The position numbers and the translations under genes were made by a program. Shown here one piece after another: positions 45,052-54,225 of a DNA stretch of 64,000 bases. The notes beneath the pieces were generated by a model, which did not search any database, was not told the DNA's origin, and saw only the letters and a program-made list of their open reading frames with translations. The stretch spans positions 83,354 through 147,353 of the forward strand of contig CAVQFB010000015.1 of NCBI GenBank assembly GCA_963711675.1, given 5' to 3'. Numbering within the stretch: the stretch's first letter is position 1; each line of letters begins with the position of its first letter. The stretch comes from CAVQFB01 sp963711675 (GTDB lineage: Bacteria; Acidobacteriota; Terriglobia; Terriglobales; Acidobacteriaceae).

Positions 45052-45498
45052 ATGCGTATCGGTCAACTGGCCCGCAAAGCCGAGGTCAACGTCCAAACCA
45101 TCCGATTCTACGAGCGGCAGCATATTCTCCCGCCAGTTCCACGCGATGGTTCACGCTATCGCTCTTACACCGACGCAGATCTTGCGACCGTGCGCTTCAT
45201 TCGGCACTCGCAAGGCCTGGGCTTCACGCTTAAGGAGATCCAGCAGCTCATGCCCCTGCATGAGTCGATCATGACCGAACCGAAGGCTGGCGCTCGCCGT
45301 CCCAAAGATGTACGAGTGATGTCCCAAATCGCTCACGACCGGCTTCGTCAGGTCGAGGAAAAGCTGCGCGCACTGAAGATGATGCGAATGCAGTTGCTCA
45401 CCATGATCGATCGCTTGGAAACCGGCACTCCCCGATGCGCTGCCGCTGGAGGCCCGTGCGATGACCTCGCGGCGCGCCGGCCTCACCCTGCCCAATAA
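45052..45498 (+). CDS. MerR-family regulator, metal-responsive type
   Basis: 148 residues from ATG 45052. Winged HTH MRIGQLARKAEVNVQTIRFYERQ at the N-terminus, the second HTH SRYRSYTDADLATVRFIRHSQGLGFTLKEI, then a long dimerisation helix (DRLRQVEEKLRALKMMRMQLLTMIDRLE) and a C-terminal loop RCAAAGGPCDD with two Cys six residues apart, like the metal-binding loops of CueR/ZntR/MerR proteins. The ligand is not known; the loop spacing is close to but not the same as CueR's C-x7-C. Two matching promoters at 45014 and 45507 are its probable targets. The longer ORF from 44980 overlaps the operator and is rejected. Confidence 0.88.
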   Translation: MRIGQLARKAEVNVQTIRFYERQHILPPVPRDGSRYRSYTDADLATVRFIRHSQGLGFTLKEIQQLMPLHESIMTEPKAGARRPKDVRVMSQIAHDRLRQVEEKLRALKMMRMQLLTMIDRLETGTPRCAAAGGPCDDLAARRPHPAQ

Positions 45499-45506
45499 AC
45501 AATCGC

Positions 45507-45538
45507 TTGACTCTATACCTCGGTATAACCCGCACAAT
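45507..45538 (+). promoter_or_regulatory. second MerR-type promoter
   Basis: TTGACT (45507-45512), 20-base spacer, CACAAT (45533-45538). The spacer contains TATACC-TC-GGTATA, related to the first site. It faces the 45787 and 46219 genes and probably makes them the target of the MerR-like regulator. Confidence 0.7.
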
Positions 45539-45677
45539 AAGCGATGAAAGGCTCGCGGCCCGCGGAAAAGTGCCGCATTCGTGCCCGGCATGCCATCAAA
45601 CGCCGCACAGGCAGACTCACGGATATCTGGACGACGGTGGAACGGCACGGCTCTAGAGGCTGCGGACAAGAGTCCGG

Positions 45678-45756
45678 TTCGTATCAGGGCATGCCTCATG
45701 CATGCCGTAGCGGATTTTTGTATTTGCGGGCCTTTAGGCCCTGAGGATGTGCATTC
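45678..45756 (+). repeat. REP-like dispersed element, copy 1
   Basis: Starts with TTCGTATCAGGGCA, identical to 47219-47232. A hairpin follows (GGCATGC-CTCAT-GCATGCC, 45688-45706), then GGGCCTTTAGGCCCTGAGG further right. It lies in the long leader of the next operon. Confidence 0.6.
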
Positions 45757-45786
45757 GACTTTTTCGTTTCCTGGAGGAGGTTGCTC

Positions 45787-46212
45787 ATGACCGACGCTAA
45801 CAAAAAAGCAAACCGAATCTGGATGTCGTTGCTGATCGCCTTGGCCATGCTGGCGCTACTGGCTGTGTGGCGGACCGCACAAAAATCCATGCAGATGCAG
45901 ACGGTGGCGGCCGGAAGCGCCGAGGTGCAGGGCAAGAAGCCTGGCGAGGCTATCAAAGTGGTCTTGGAGGTGGCGGATTCCACTTCAGTCGAGATCCACG
46001 GAAAATTGTTGGAGAAGCAGGACGAGACTCACTACGTGCGCACCGCAACCGAAGTGCGGGTCGGGTTTGACACATCCACGCCCGTGGTCATGGGCAAGGC
46101 TGCGGATTTGCATCCGGGAGCGATCATCCACGTCTCAGGTACGGTGAATACCCGGCAGGCCGTGGAAGCGAAGCAGATCGTGATCCTCACCGGTTACGTG
46201 CAAGTCCGCTAG
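45787..46212 (+). CDS. membrane-anchored OB-fold-like protein under MerR control
   Basis: 141 residues; GGAGGAGG precedes ATG 45787. One N-terminal transmembrane anchor (IWMSLLIALAMLALLAVW) and an extracytoplasmic beta domain (EVADSTSVEIHGKLLEK, VRVGFDTSTPVVMGKAADLHPGAIIHVSGTV, AVEAKQIVILTGYVQV), whose strand order suggests an OB-type barrel. No family is certain. It is 6 bases before the cytochrome-b-like gene, so the two are one operon. Confidence 0.6.
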   Translation: MTDANKKANRIWMSLLIALAMLALLAVWRTAQKSMQMQTVAAGSAEVQGKKPGEAIKVVLEVADSTSVEIHGKLLEKQDETHYVRTATEVRVGFDTSTPVVMGKAADLHPGAIIHVSGTVNTRQAVEAKQIVILTGYVQVR

Positions 46213-46218
46213 GTTGGC

Positions 46219-46638
46219 ATGAATTCATACTTCATCGCCGGCACCGCGGGATGGCTTGCCGCTGTTCTCGTTGGTGCCGAGGCAGTCTTGCCCTATTTTC
46301 TGCGCACTCTTCCGTCTGCGCTTCCTGCCCACGCCACCGTCCGCCGGCCAACCCCCTATCTCCAGCGGATGTGGCTGCACTACTGGGTTGGGTATCTCGT
46401 GGTGGTTCTCACGCTGCTGCACTCTTCTTTTGTCATGGGACCTTCGCTCCGAAAAACCGGCAGCACTGGGCTGAACGCCGCTATGCTTGCCGCTCTTCTC
46501 ATTTTGGTTCAACTTCTCGTCGGACTCTGTCTTAAGAGTGGGACGGCGAAGTCAAGGCAGTTGCTCAAGCGGTTTCATTTCTGGATCATGATTGCACTGA
46601 TTGTGTTGCTACCCGCCCACGTGTTGCTCAATGGATGA
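46219..46638 (+). CDS. small four-helix cytochrome b-like membrane protein
   Basis: 139 residues with four transmembrane helices. Two carry H-x13-H pairs: H54/H68 in LHYWVGYLVVVLTLLH and H120/H134 in HFWIMIALIVLLPAH. This spacing is the bis-histidine pattern of membrane diheme cytochromes b (b561, ferric-reductase-like). It would move electrons across the membrane, perhaps with the neighbouring anchored protein. The family is not named with certainty. It is the probable end of the MerR-controlled operon. Confidence 0.6.
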   Translation: MNSYFIAGTAGWLAAVLVGAEAVLPYFLRTLPSALPAHATVRRPTPYLQRMWLHYWVGYLVVVLTLLHSSFVMGPSLRKTGSTGLNAAMLAALLILVQLLVGLCLKSGTAKSRQLLKRFHFWIMIALIVLLPAHVLLNG

Positions 46639-47510
46639 TCGCTCCGTGACGAGCCCGGTAAACGTAGGCTTTGCACCAGGAAAGTTGCGGAAATTTCACA
46701 TCGGGAAAATTTGTTTCTCGTTTTCCTGCGCGTTCCACAAAAAGTTCCTGTCCTCCACAGCTTCTGCACAAACGCGCCTCGCTTTTCTATTGCAGCGCAT
46801 CGCTTCCTCAAGCAAAGTGCTCACATTGAAACGCGTGATGTTCGCTGCTTGGAGCATTGCGATGGCACTAGCGGTTCCGGCAGGTTCTCGAGGGTGAATT
46901 TGCCGGGGGTTTGTCAACACACGCTCAGCGCGTGCTGATTGCCCGGGCGTTGCGGCCTCCTCAGGAAGTCTTCCTCGCGGAAGACTGAGCCGCTGGCCAT
47001 CACAGTGACTGCGGGTCCTAGACTCGCAGAGTACGCAGGGATGCACTCCCCCGAGAGTGCGCAACCCGTCGCGTACATCGCCTTCGTCTCGTGCGAAGGA
47101 AAAGGCATGCTGGACGTCCACGAACGGTGCGGCTCGAGTGGCTGGCTCGGGCCGCATTTGTTTGCGCGGCATTTCCTTCTTCGAGACTTGGTGGTTGTCG
47201 TTCAGTTTCCTATCGCGATTCGTATCAGGGCACCGCTTCAGCGGTGCCGTTGGAGTGGGCCATGCGGACATGGCTTTAGCCGCTGTGTTCCACGAAACCC
47301 ATCCTTGATATTCGTGTTTTATTCGCCTACAATCGATCCGGCTTTTTTGCCGATTTTCAACGAGCCCGACATGAGCAACTACGATTCCGAAAAAAATGTG
47401 TTTTGCCCGATTTTTCCGAAGACATTCTTTTCCTCCACAACTCATTCGCGAGTAGTGTCGCAACTGCTCGATAACGTTTTCTCAACTCAGTCGACCGATC
47501 AAGAAGATTA
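46639..47510. other. large repeat-rich intergenic region before dnaB
   Basis: 872 bases with no gene I can support. ORFs here (for example 46939-47511) have no known motifs and run through hairpins. Hairpins seen: AGTCTTCC-TCGC-GGAAGACT (46967-46986), GCACTC-CCCCGA-GAGTGC (~47043-47060), and the REP-like element at 47219-47248. The dnaB promoter is probably in the A/T-richer right end. Confidence 0.5.
47219..47248 (+). repeat. REP-like dispersed element, copy 2
   Basis: TTCGTATCAGGGCA followed by a perfect hairpin, GGCACCGC-TTCA-GCGGTGCC (47229-47248). The first 14 bases equal those at 45678, while the hairpin arms differ but stay paired, which suggests the structure is conserved rather than the sequence. 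Confidence 0.6.
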
Positions 47511-48878
47511 GTGGCTACCACCGATTACAGTCTCGTCAGCACGCTCCCGGCAAACGTCGAAGCGGAGCGCTCCATCCTCGGCGCGATCCTGCTCGATAAC
47601 CTCTCCTACAATCAGGCGGCCGAGCATCTCAAAGCCGAAGACTTCTCCCTCGATTCGCATCGCCGCATTTATTCACGCATGGTTGATCTGGCGGAAACCT
47701 CTCGCCCCATCGACCTCATTACTTTGACCGCGGAGCTCGATCGCCATAAAGAGCTTCAGCCGGTCGGTGATATAGGCTACGTCTCCGGTTTGCTCGATGG
47801 CGTTCCCGACCGCCCCAGCATCGAGCACTATGTCAAGATCGTTCGCGACAAAGCTCTTCTTCGCGGATTGATCCACGCCGCCAACGCCGCGATTTCCCGC
47901 GCCGCCGACCAGTCCGACCCAGCCGAAGAGATTCTCAACGACGCCGAGGCCGCCATCTTCCAGCTCTCGGAAAAGCGCATTGGGCGCGGCTTCCTGGGGA
48001 TTCAGGAGATCGTCAAAGAATCTTTTGGATCGGTGGACGCTCTTCTGCAGCGCGGCCAGCGCATTACCGGCCTGGCAACTCACTACAACGATCTGGACGA
48101 AATGACCAGCGGTTTGCAACCTGCGGATCTTGTCATCATCGCGGCCAGGCCCTCCATGGGCAAAACCGCGCTGGCCATGAACATGGCGGAGAACGCCGCC
48201 ATCATCGATCAAAAAGTTGTCGCGATGTTCTCGCTCGAAATGTCGCGCGAAGCTCTGTTGCTGCGTCTGCTCTGTTCGACGGCTCGCGTCGACTCACACA
48301 AAATGCGTACTGGCTCGCTCTGGCGTGACGACATGCAGAAAGTCGTGCATGCCATGGAGCAGCTGGCCACCGCCCCCATCTACATCGACGACACGCCCGG
48401 CATCTCGCTGAGCGAAATGCGCGCGAAAGCTCGCCGGCTGCAACAATCGGTGGGCAAGCTGGACCTCCTCATCGTCGACTATCTGCAGCTCATGTCCGGG
48501 GGCGGTCGCCGCTATGAAAATCGCACCCAGGAAGTCTCCGCCATTTCGCGCGGACTGAAGTCACTTGCCAAAGAGCTCAAGGTTCCGGTGATCGCCCTTT
48601 CCCAGTTGAGTCGCGCCCCTGAAAGTCGTGGTGGCGACCATCGTCCGCAGCTGGCCGATTTGCGCGAGTCCGGATCGATCGAGCAGGATGCCGACCTGGT
48701 GATGTTCATTTTCCGCGAAGAGGTCTACAAACAGGATGATCCCGACCTGCAGGGTCGCGCCGAGATCATCATCGCCAAGCAGCGCAACGGACCGACTGGT
48801 CGGATTCGGCTGGCATTCTTGAAGAATTCCACGCGCTTTGAGTCGTTAGCCGAGGGGGGAATTGCTCCGGAAGAATAG
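47511..48878 (+). CDS. dnaB: replicative DNA helicase
   Basis: 455 residues from GTG. The N-terminal helical domain is at ~15-110 (LPANVEAERSILGAILLDN). The C-terminal RecA-like motor has Walker A AARPSMGKTALAMNMA (~205-215), Walker B LDLLIVDYLQLM and the arginine-finger region LADLRESGSIEQDADLV. No intein and normal length. It unwinds DNA ahead of the fork and recruits DnaG. Confidence 0.95.
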   Translation: MATTDYSLVSTLPANVEAERSILGAILLDNLSYNQAAEHLKAEDFSLDSHRRIYSRMVDLAETSRPIDLITLTAELDRHKELQPVGDIGYVSGLLDGVPDRPSIEHYVKIVRDKALLRGLIHAANAAISRAADQSDPAEEILNDAEAAIFQLSEKRIGRGFLGIQEIVKESFGSVDALLQRGQRITGLATHYNDLDEMTSGLQPADLVIIAARPSMGKTALAMNMAENAAIIDQKVVAMFSLEMSREALLLRLLCSTARVDSHKMRTGSLWRDDMQKVVHAMEQLATAPIYIDDTPGISLSEMRAKARRLQQSVGKLDLLIVDYLQLMSGGGRRYENRTQEVSAISRGLKSLAKELKVPVIALSQLSRAPESRGGDHRPQLADLRESGSIEQDADLVMFIFREEVYKQDDPDLQGRAEIIIAKQRNGPTGRIRLAFLKNSTRFESLAEGGIAPEE

Positions 48879-49212
48879 GCAATTCACGGATGCCTACTAT
48901 TGAACCTAGTCCGGTGATTTGGCTCACCCTGAGGCGTGACTACCTGTGGAAAAGCTTGTGGACAGCCGATCCCGTCCCTCAACCCGCAGCCAGAACAGCC
49001 CCTTAAACGAAGAACAGTCAATGCAATTCGAGCCGTAAGCCATAAAAAACACTAGCCTTGCTAACCCGTTAGGAACCCTGCCTCATTTGTAAACATTTGT
49101 TAACTTTTCGTGTAACCCATGAGATTTGCACATACGGGCAAGTCTGTATGCGACCTTCGCACCCGGAGGGAGCGGTGCGAAACCTCTGATTTTGATGTGC
49201 AAAATCGAAAAA
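48879..49212. other. intergenic region between convergent dnaB and lepA
   Basis: 334 bases without a supported gene. The hairpin TTCGCACC / GGTGCGAA (49156-49181), with a 10-base loop, probably ends transcription for one or both genes. The left part is unremarkable apart from an A/T-rich stretch near 49085-49110. Confidence 0.55.
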
Positions 49213-51021
49213 CTAGCTGCTACCCTCGCCGACTTTCAACACAGCCAGGAACGCCTCTTGCGGGATATCTACCCGGCCGATCCGCTTCATCCGCTTCTTG
49301 CCCTCTTTCTGCTTTTCGAGGAGCTTGCGCTTTCGCGTAATGTCGCCCCCGTAGCACTTAGCCAGCACGTTCTTGCGGATCGCCGGCACGGTTTCGCGGG
49401 CGATGATCTTGGCTCCAATCGCCGCCTGAATCGCCACCTCAAACATCTGCCGGGGAATTAGTTCCTTCATCTTCGCTGCCAGCGCCCGCCCGCGCTCGTA
49501 GGCGAAATCCCGGTGCACGATGATCGAAAGCGCATCTACGGGATCGCCCGCCACCATGATGTCGAGCTTCGCCATCGGCGACTCCCAATAGCCGGCCAGA
49601 TGGTAGTCAAGCGACGCGTAACCGCGTGAGACCGACTTCAGCCGGTCATAAAAATCGAGCACGATCTCATTCAGCGGCAGCTCATATTGCAACATCACCC
49701 GCGTCGAGGTCACATACTCGAAGCTCTTCTGCTTGCCACGCTTTTCTTCCACCAGCTTTAGAATTCCTCCCACATACTCTTCGTTCGTCAGAATCGTGGC
49801 AAGAATCACCGGCTCTTCGATCTTTCCGATTTCACTCTGATCCGGCCACCGCGACGGATTATCCACTTCGATCAGTTCACCGTCGGTCTTGGTGATCTTG
49901 TAACGCACACCGGGCGCCGTCGTGATCAAGTCCAGGTTGTATTCCCGTTCCAGACGCTCCTGAATAATCTCCATGTGGAGCAGCCCCAGAAATCCGCAAC
50001 GAAAGCCGAATCCCAGCGCCACTGAACTCTCGGGCTCGTAGAAAAACGACGCATCATTCAGCCGCAGCTTCTCGAGCGCGTCGCGCAGCAGGGTGTGCTC
50101 GTGAGCATCCACCGTGTATAGCCCGGCAAACACCATGGGCTTGATCTCTTCAAACCCGGGCAAGGGTTCGAACGCCGGCCGGTCGTCGTCGGTGATCGTG
50201 TCGCCGATCTTCGTGTCCGCTACATTCTTGAGATTTGCGATGAGAAAGCCAACTTCTCCCGCCTCCAGCGTTTCCACCTCAACCGGCTTAGGTGTCAGCG
50301 TTCCCAGCGTCTCCACCTGAAACGCGCGCCCGTTCGACCACAGCCGGATCTTCTGTCCCCTCTTTAAAGTTCCCTCAAACACGCGGGTCAGCACGATCAC
50401 GCCCCGGTACGGATCAAACCAGGAATCAAAGATGAGTGCCTGCAGCCGCCGCCCCGGCTCTCCCTTCGGCGGAGGTATCCTCTTGACGATCGCTTCCAGC
50501 ACATCCGGCACGCCCTGGCCGGTTTTCGCGCTGATGAGTAACGCGTCCGTCGCGTCGAGACCCACCGCGCTCTCAATCATTTCTTTCGTTCGCGGAATGT
50601 CGGCGCTCTGCAGGTCGATCTTGTTGATGACCGGAATGATCTCCAGCCCGTGATTGATCGCCAGATACGAATTCGCCAGCGTCTGTGCCTCGACTCCCTG
50701 CGAAGCGTCCACTATTAGCAGCGCGCCTTCGCAGGACGCCAGGGAGCGTGACACTTCGTAAGAAAAATCCACGTGGCCGGGCGTATCGATCAGGTTCAAC
50801 TGGTAGGTCTGGCCATCCTTGGCCTGGTACATCATGCGCACCGCGTGGGCTTTGATCGTGATCCCACGCTCCCGCTCAAGGTCCATCGCGTCAAGCACTT
50901 GCGCCTGCATCTCGCGCGCCGTCAGCGACCCGGTTAGCTCCAGCAAACGGTCCGCCAGCGTCGACTTTCCGTGGTCGATGTGCGCGATAATCGCGAAATT
51001 GCGGATAAAAGAGCGGTCCAT
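49213..51021 (-). CDS. lepA: elongation factor 4 (LepA)
   Basis: 602 residues. Translational GTPase motifs: G1 AHIDHGKST, G3 DTPGHVDF, G4 NKID. EF-G-like domains follow, then the LepA-specific C-terminal domain (YERGRALAAKMKELIPRQMFEVAIQAAIGAKIIARETV, then GGDITRKRKLLEKQKEGKKRMK). It back-translocates or remodels stalled ribosomes. Length and all motifs are normal. Confidence 0.96.
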   Translation of the reverse strand: MDRSFIRNFAIIAHIDHGKSTLADRLLELTGSLTAREMQAQVLDAMDLERERGITIKAHAVRMMYQAKDGQTYQLNLIDTPGHVDFSYEVSRSLASCEGALLIVDASQGVEAQTLANSYLAINHGLEIIPVINKIDLQSADIPRTKEMIESAVGLDATDALLISAKTGQGVPDVLEAIVKRIPPPKGEPGRRLQALIFDSWFDPYRGVIVLTRVFEGTLKRGQKIRLWSNGRAFQVETLGTLTPKPVEVETLEAGEVGFLIANLKNVADTKIGDTITDDDRPAFEPLPGFEEIKPMVFAGLYTVDAHEHTLLRDALEKLRLNDASFFYEPESSVALGFGFRCGFLGLLHMEIIQERLEREYNLDLITTAPGVRYKITKTDGELIEVDNPSRWPDQSEIGKIEEPVILATILTNEEYVGGILKLVEEKRGKQKSFEYVTSTRVMLQYELPLNEIVLDFYDRLKSVSRGYASLDYHLAGYWESPMAKLDIMVAGDPVDALSIIVHRDFAYERGRALAAKMKELIPRQMFEVAIQAAIGAKIIARETVPAIRKNVLAKCYGGDITRKRKLLEKQKEGKKRMKRIGRVDIPQEAFLAVLKVGEGSS

Positions 51022-51099
51022 GAGGGGTCAGATCAATCTTCAATACTAACAGGCGGAAGCTGAAGAATACGGACCGTCCCCGCACGCTAGAATATTCGC

Positions 51100-51468
51100 G
51101 TGACGAGACTTACCTTCACTTTCATCGATCATGTTCAGCTCGCCATGCCCGCCGGCAGCGAGGACGTCGCACGGCACTTCTATGGCGAACTGCTCGGCAT
51201 GGTCGAGATTCCCAAGCCGGCCGAACTCGCAAAACGCGGCGGAGTCTGGTTCTCGAGTGGAGATGTTCAAATCCACCTAGGGGTAGAGGCAGACTTCCGT
51301 CCTGCCAGGAAGGCGCATCCCGCGCTTCGCTGCAGTCATTACGACGATCTGTCGGCCAAGCTGCAAGAGGCTGGTGTTCCGCTCTTGAACGACGAGAGCA
51401 TTCCCGGCGTTCGCCGCTCTCATATTCATGACCCGTTCGGAAATCGAATTGAGCTGATTGACGCATGA
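51100..51468 (+). CDS. glyoxalase/VOC-fold protein
   Basis: 122 residues from GTG. Paired beta-alpha-beta-beta-beta modules: FIDHVQLAMPAGSEDVARHFYGELLGM, VWFSSGDVQIHLGVE, then SHYDDLSAKLQEAGVPL and HIHDPFGNRIELID. Family metal ligands would be H10, H59, H-or-E near 82 and E119. Substrate unknown. Divergent from lepA. Confidence 0.8.
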   Translation: MTRLTFTFIDHVQLAMPAGSEDVARHFYGELLGMVEIPKPAELAKRGGVWFSSGDVQIHLGVEADFRPARKAHPALRCSHYDDLSAKLQEAGVPLLNDESIPGVRRSHIHDPFGNRIELIDA

Positions 51469-51566
51469 CCCGGTGCGATCTCGGCGCTCGCGTAAGATCG
51501 GCGCGCACGTCGCCTGGTTCCTCCGCTACAATCGACCCGCGCAAAATTGCGTTGGCAAGGAGAAAT

Positions 51567-53027
51567 ATGCGCAAGCTCTCAAGCGTTCTCGTCCTTTGCG
51601 TCTGCTTCGCGAGTGTCGCCTTCGCTCAAAACCTCTCGCCCGAGGTGAAGGCCTTCGTCAAGGTTGACGCGCCCGTCATTGCCCTGACCCATGTCAGGGT
51701 GATTGATGGTACCGGCGCCGCAGCCCGCGACGATCAGATCATCATTATCTCTCAGGGAAAGATCGAGGCGGTCGGTGATGCGGCAGTCACCATTCCTGCC
51801 GGCGCCCAGGTGCTCGACCTGCACGGGCATACCGTGATTCCCGGCCTCGTCGGGATGCACGATCATATGTTCTATCCAGCTGGGGACGCCATTTTTCACG
51901 AGATGGCGATCAGTTTTCCGCGCTTGTATCTCGCCGGTGGCGTGACCACGATTCGCACCGCAGGCAGCGTCGAACCATATATGGACCTCGCCCTTAAGCG
52001 AGAGATCGACCGCGGAGAAGTGGCCGGCCCTCATATTCACGTGACCGGCCCGTATCTGGAGGGTTCAGGCAGCTGGGCTGCGCAGATGACCGAGCTAAAG
52101 ACCACGGAAGAGGCTGTCGCCACCGTGAATTTCTGGGCTGATCGCGGCGTCGACAATTTCAAAGCCTACAACTTCATCTCCCGTGCCGTTCTGAAAGCGG
52201 CGATTGATGCGGCGCACAAGCGTGGATTGAAAGTGACCGGGCACTTGTGCTCAATCGGTTTTCGGGAGGCCACTGCACTTGGCATTGACGATCTCGAGCA
52301 CGGCATTGCTGTGGATACCGAGTTCTTCTCAGGCAAGAAGCCCGACCAGTGCCCCATCAGTTCACGCGCTTCCATGGTTGCGGTTACCGATGAACTCACG
52401 AATATGCGCGTCAGCGATGCTCCTATCCAGGAAATGATTCGCGATCTCGTTTCACATCACGTTGCCGTAACCTCCACCCTGCCGGTGTTTGAGCTTTTTG
52501 TAGCGAGCAAGACGCCGCTCCAGCCGCGGGTCTTGGATGCCATGTCACCGGAAGCACGCAACCAGTTCCTCGAGCGGCGCGTACGCGCCGATCTCCCGAT
52601 CAAGGACCCCCGGACTGGAGAACCACGCCTGTCGCCGTGGGGAAAGTCATTCCAGCAGGAAAAGGAATTTGAGCGAGCCTTTGTGCAGGCGGGGGGCCTG
52701 CTGCAGGCAGGCGAGGATCCCACCGGCATGGGCGGAGACCTGGCTGGGTTCGGGGACCAGCGAGAAGTCGAACTGCTGGTCGAGGCTGGGTTCACGACGC
52801 TCGAGGCAATTCACATCGCAACCTTCAACGGAGCGCAGTATCTCGGAGAGTCGGGCCGCATCGGCACGATTGCCGCCGGCAAGCAGGCTGACCTCGTGGT
52901 GGTCAAGGGCGATCCCTCCCGGAAAATCGACGACATCGAAAACGTCGAGATCGTATTCAAGGATGGCGTAGGGTACGACTCAGCCAAGCTGATCGAATCG
53001 GTCCGCGGGCTTGTCGGTATCCGGTAA
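51567..53027 (+). CDS. secreted amidohydrolase-family protein
   Basis: 486 residues from ATG 51567 (AAGGAG 6-11 bases upstream; the frame open from 51465 is an artefact). Signal peptide MRKLSSVLVLCVCFASVAFAQ. The composite amidohydrolase domain: ALTHVRVIDGTG, metal-binding H-x-H in GMHDHMF, KAYNF (metal-bridging Lys candidate), HLCSIGF, EHGI, and the C-terminal NGAQYLGESGRIGTIAAGKQADLVVVKGDP. It resembles imidazolonepropionase/prolidase-like enzymes; the substrate is unknown and the protein is exported. Confidence 0.85.
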   Translation: MRKLSSVLVLCVCFASVAFAQNLSPEVKAFVKVDAPVIALTHVRVIDGTGAAARDDQIIIISQGKIEAVGDAAVTIPAGAQVLDLHGHTVIPGLVGMHDHMFYPAGDAIFHEMAISFPRLYLAGGVTTIRTAGSVEPYMDLALKREIDRGEVAGPHIHVTGPYLEGSGSWAAQMTELKTTEEAVATVNFWADRGVDNFKAYNFISRAVLKAAIDAAHKRGLKVTGHLCSIGFREATALGIDDLEHGIAVDTEFFSGKKPDQCPISSRASMVAVTDELTNMRVSDAPIQEMIRDLVSHHVAVTSTLPVFELFVASKTPLQPRVLDAMSPEARNQFLERRVRADLPIKDPRTGEPRLSPWGKSFQQEKEFERAFVQAGGLLQAGEDPTGMGGDLAGFGDQREVELLVEAGFTTLEAIHIATFNGAQYLGESGRIGTIAAGKQADLVVVKGDPSRKIDDIENVEIVFKDGVGYDSAKLIESVRGLVGIR

Positions 53028-53076
53028 TACGGTTGCCATTGGCGCGCTTGTCAGGTACCGGTAGAATCACACTCGC

Positions 53077-53688
53077 ATGCTCGTGCTTGCCTCTGCCTCA
53101 CCGCGCCGGCAGGAACTGCTGTGCAGCGCCGGGATCGCTTTCACTGCCCAGCCCACCGACATACCCGAAATTCCTGGAGAGGGCGAGATTCCCACCGCTT
53201 TTGCCGAACGTCTCGCCCGCGAGAAAGCCCTCACCGTCGCACACTCGCATCCTAACGACTTCGTGCTCGGCGCGGATACGATTGTCGTCATAGATAACCA
53301 GATCCTTGGCAAGCCGCGCGATGCCTCCGATGCTGCCCGTATGCTCCGACTACTATCTGGCCGCGACCACAAGGTCACAACCGGCGTCTGCCTAATCAGC
53401 CCTACCTATCAAGCGTCTCCATCGCAGTCAGCCACAAAGCAGTCGGCACCCTCAACTCGCATCATCGACGTCCGTTCAGAAACCACGATCGTAACCATGA
53501 CGACGATTACGGAAGATGAAATCCAATCCTACGTCGCCACCGGCGAGCCCATGGACAAAGCCGGCGCCTATGCCATTCAAGGCATGGCTTCCCGATGGAT
53601 TACTCGCATCGAGGGCGACTATTCCAACGTGGTTGGCCTGCCCGTTTCGCTCGTCTACCGGATGCTCAATTTGCGCCAGAATCCGTGA
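53077..53688 (+). CDS. maf: Maf-family nucleotide pyrophosphatase
   Basis: 203 residues. LASASPRRQELL opens the Maf fold; GADTIVV carries the catalytic Asp; KPRDASDAARMLRLLSGRDHKVTTGVCL and YAIQGMASRWI complete it. Maf proteins hydrolyse non-canonical or methylated nucleoside triphosphates, and overproduction blocks septation. A Ser/Gln/Thr-rich insert of about 15 residues (ASPSQSATKQSAPST) sits between CLI and the SETTIVTM strand, where homologues have a short turn. Confidence 0.92.
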   Translation: MLVLASASPRRQELLCSAGIAFTAQPTDIPEIPGEGEIPTAFAERLAREKALTVAHSHPNDFVLGADTIVVIDNQILGKPRDASDAARMLRLLSGRDHKVTTGVCLISPTYQASPSQSATKQSAPSTRIIDVRSETTIVTMTTITEDEIQSYVATGEPMDKAGAYAIQGMASRWITRIEGDYSNVVGLPVSLVYRMLNLRQNP

Positions 53689-53760
53689 AAATACTCCCCC
53701 AAAGGTGAAACTCTCAGCTGCTTCCTTCACGTAAAGTTCCCCCACACCTTGCCGATAGCC

Positions 53761-53787
53761 AATAAGTAGACCCAGTCTGGCCGAAAA
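53761..53787 (+). promoter_or_regulatory. possible sigma-28 promoter before cheY
   Basis: AATA, 15 bases, GCCGAAAA. The -10 half resembles GCCGATAA and the spacing is exact, but the -35 half is poor. It lies 58 bases before the CheY start. Confidence 0.25.
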
Positions 53788-53844
53788 CCCTTCGTGGCGA
53801 CGGCCTCTGGGAACTCTTGTTCACAAAGAATCGAGCACATACTC

Positions 53845-54225
53845 ATGGCGATACGAACCCTGATCATCGACGACTCCTCGGTCATGCGCAAGATTGTCGA
53901 ACGCTCTCTGCGTCAGGCGGGGATCGACTTGACCGAGGTCGTCGAGGCCAGCAATGGCGCGGGAGCGCTCAACGCGCTGAAATCCAGCACCGTTGACCTT
54001 ATTTTGTGCGACATCAACATGCCCGTGATGAACGGACTGGAATTCGTCACCCAGCTGAAGAATGTGGAAAGTGCCAAAGGCGTTCCCGTGGTCATGATCA
54101 CCACCGAGGCCAGCGAGTCCCACGTGGTGCAGGCGCTCTCGGCCGGCGCCCGTGGCTACATTCGCAAGCCGTTTACCCCCGACCAGGTAAAGGAACACGT
54201 CATCCCGGTGTTGGAAAAGAAATGA
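53845..54225 (+). CDS. CheY-like single-domain response regulator
   Basis: 126 residues from ATG 53845. Receiver fold only: acidic pair DD at 9-10, phospho-accepting Asp in LILCDINMP (~56), Thr in MITTEA, Lys in GYIRKPFTP. It has no output domain, so it should act by protein contact, probably on the flagellar switch. It is translationally coupled (ATGA) to the CheX-like gene and 0.7 kb from flgF. Confidence 0.92.
   Translation: MAIRTLIIDDSSVMRKIVERSLRQAGIDLTEVVEASNGAGALNALKSSTVDLILCDINMPVMNGLEFVTQLKNVESAKGVPVVMITTEASESHVVQALSAGARGYIRKPFTPDQVKEHVIPVLEKK

Noticed and set aside
45544..45744. 66-residue ORF starting five bases after the second MerR-type -10 box
   Set aside because: Its composition is Arg-rich and unlike a protein family, and it runs into the REP-like hairpin. 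A leaderless peptide cannot be excluded, but the well-placed 45787 gene explains the promoter.
46939..47511. 190-residue ORF before dnaB
   Set aside because: No motif or ribosome binding site; it traverses several perfect hairpins and the repeat element, so it is probably non-coding.
49120..49200. Hairpin region after dnaB considered as a c-di-GMP or other riboswitch
   Set aside because: It lies between convergent 3' ends and shows only a simple 8-bp stem, so a terminator is the better reading.
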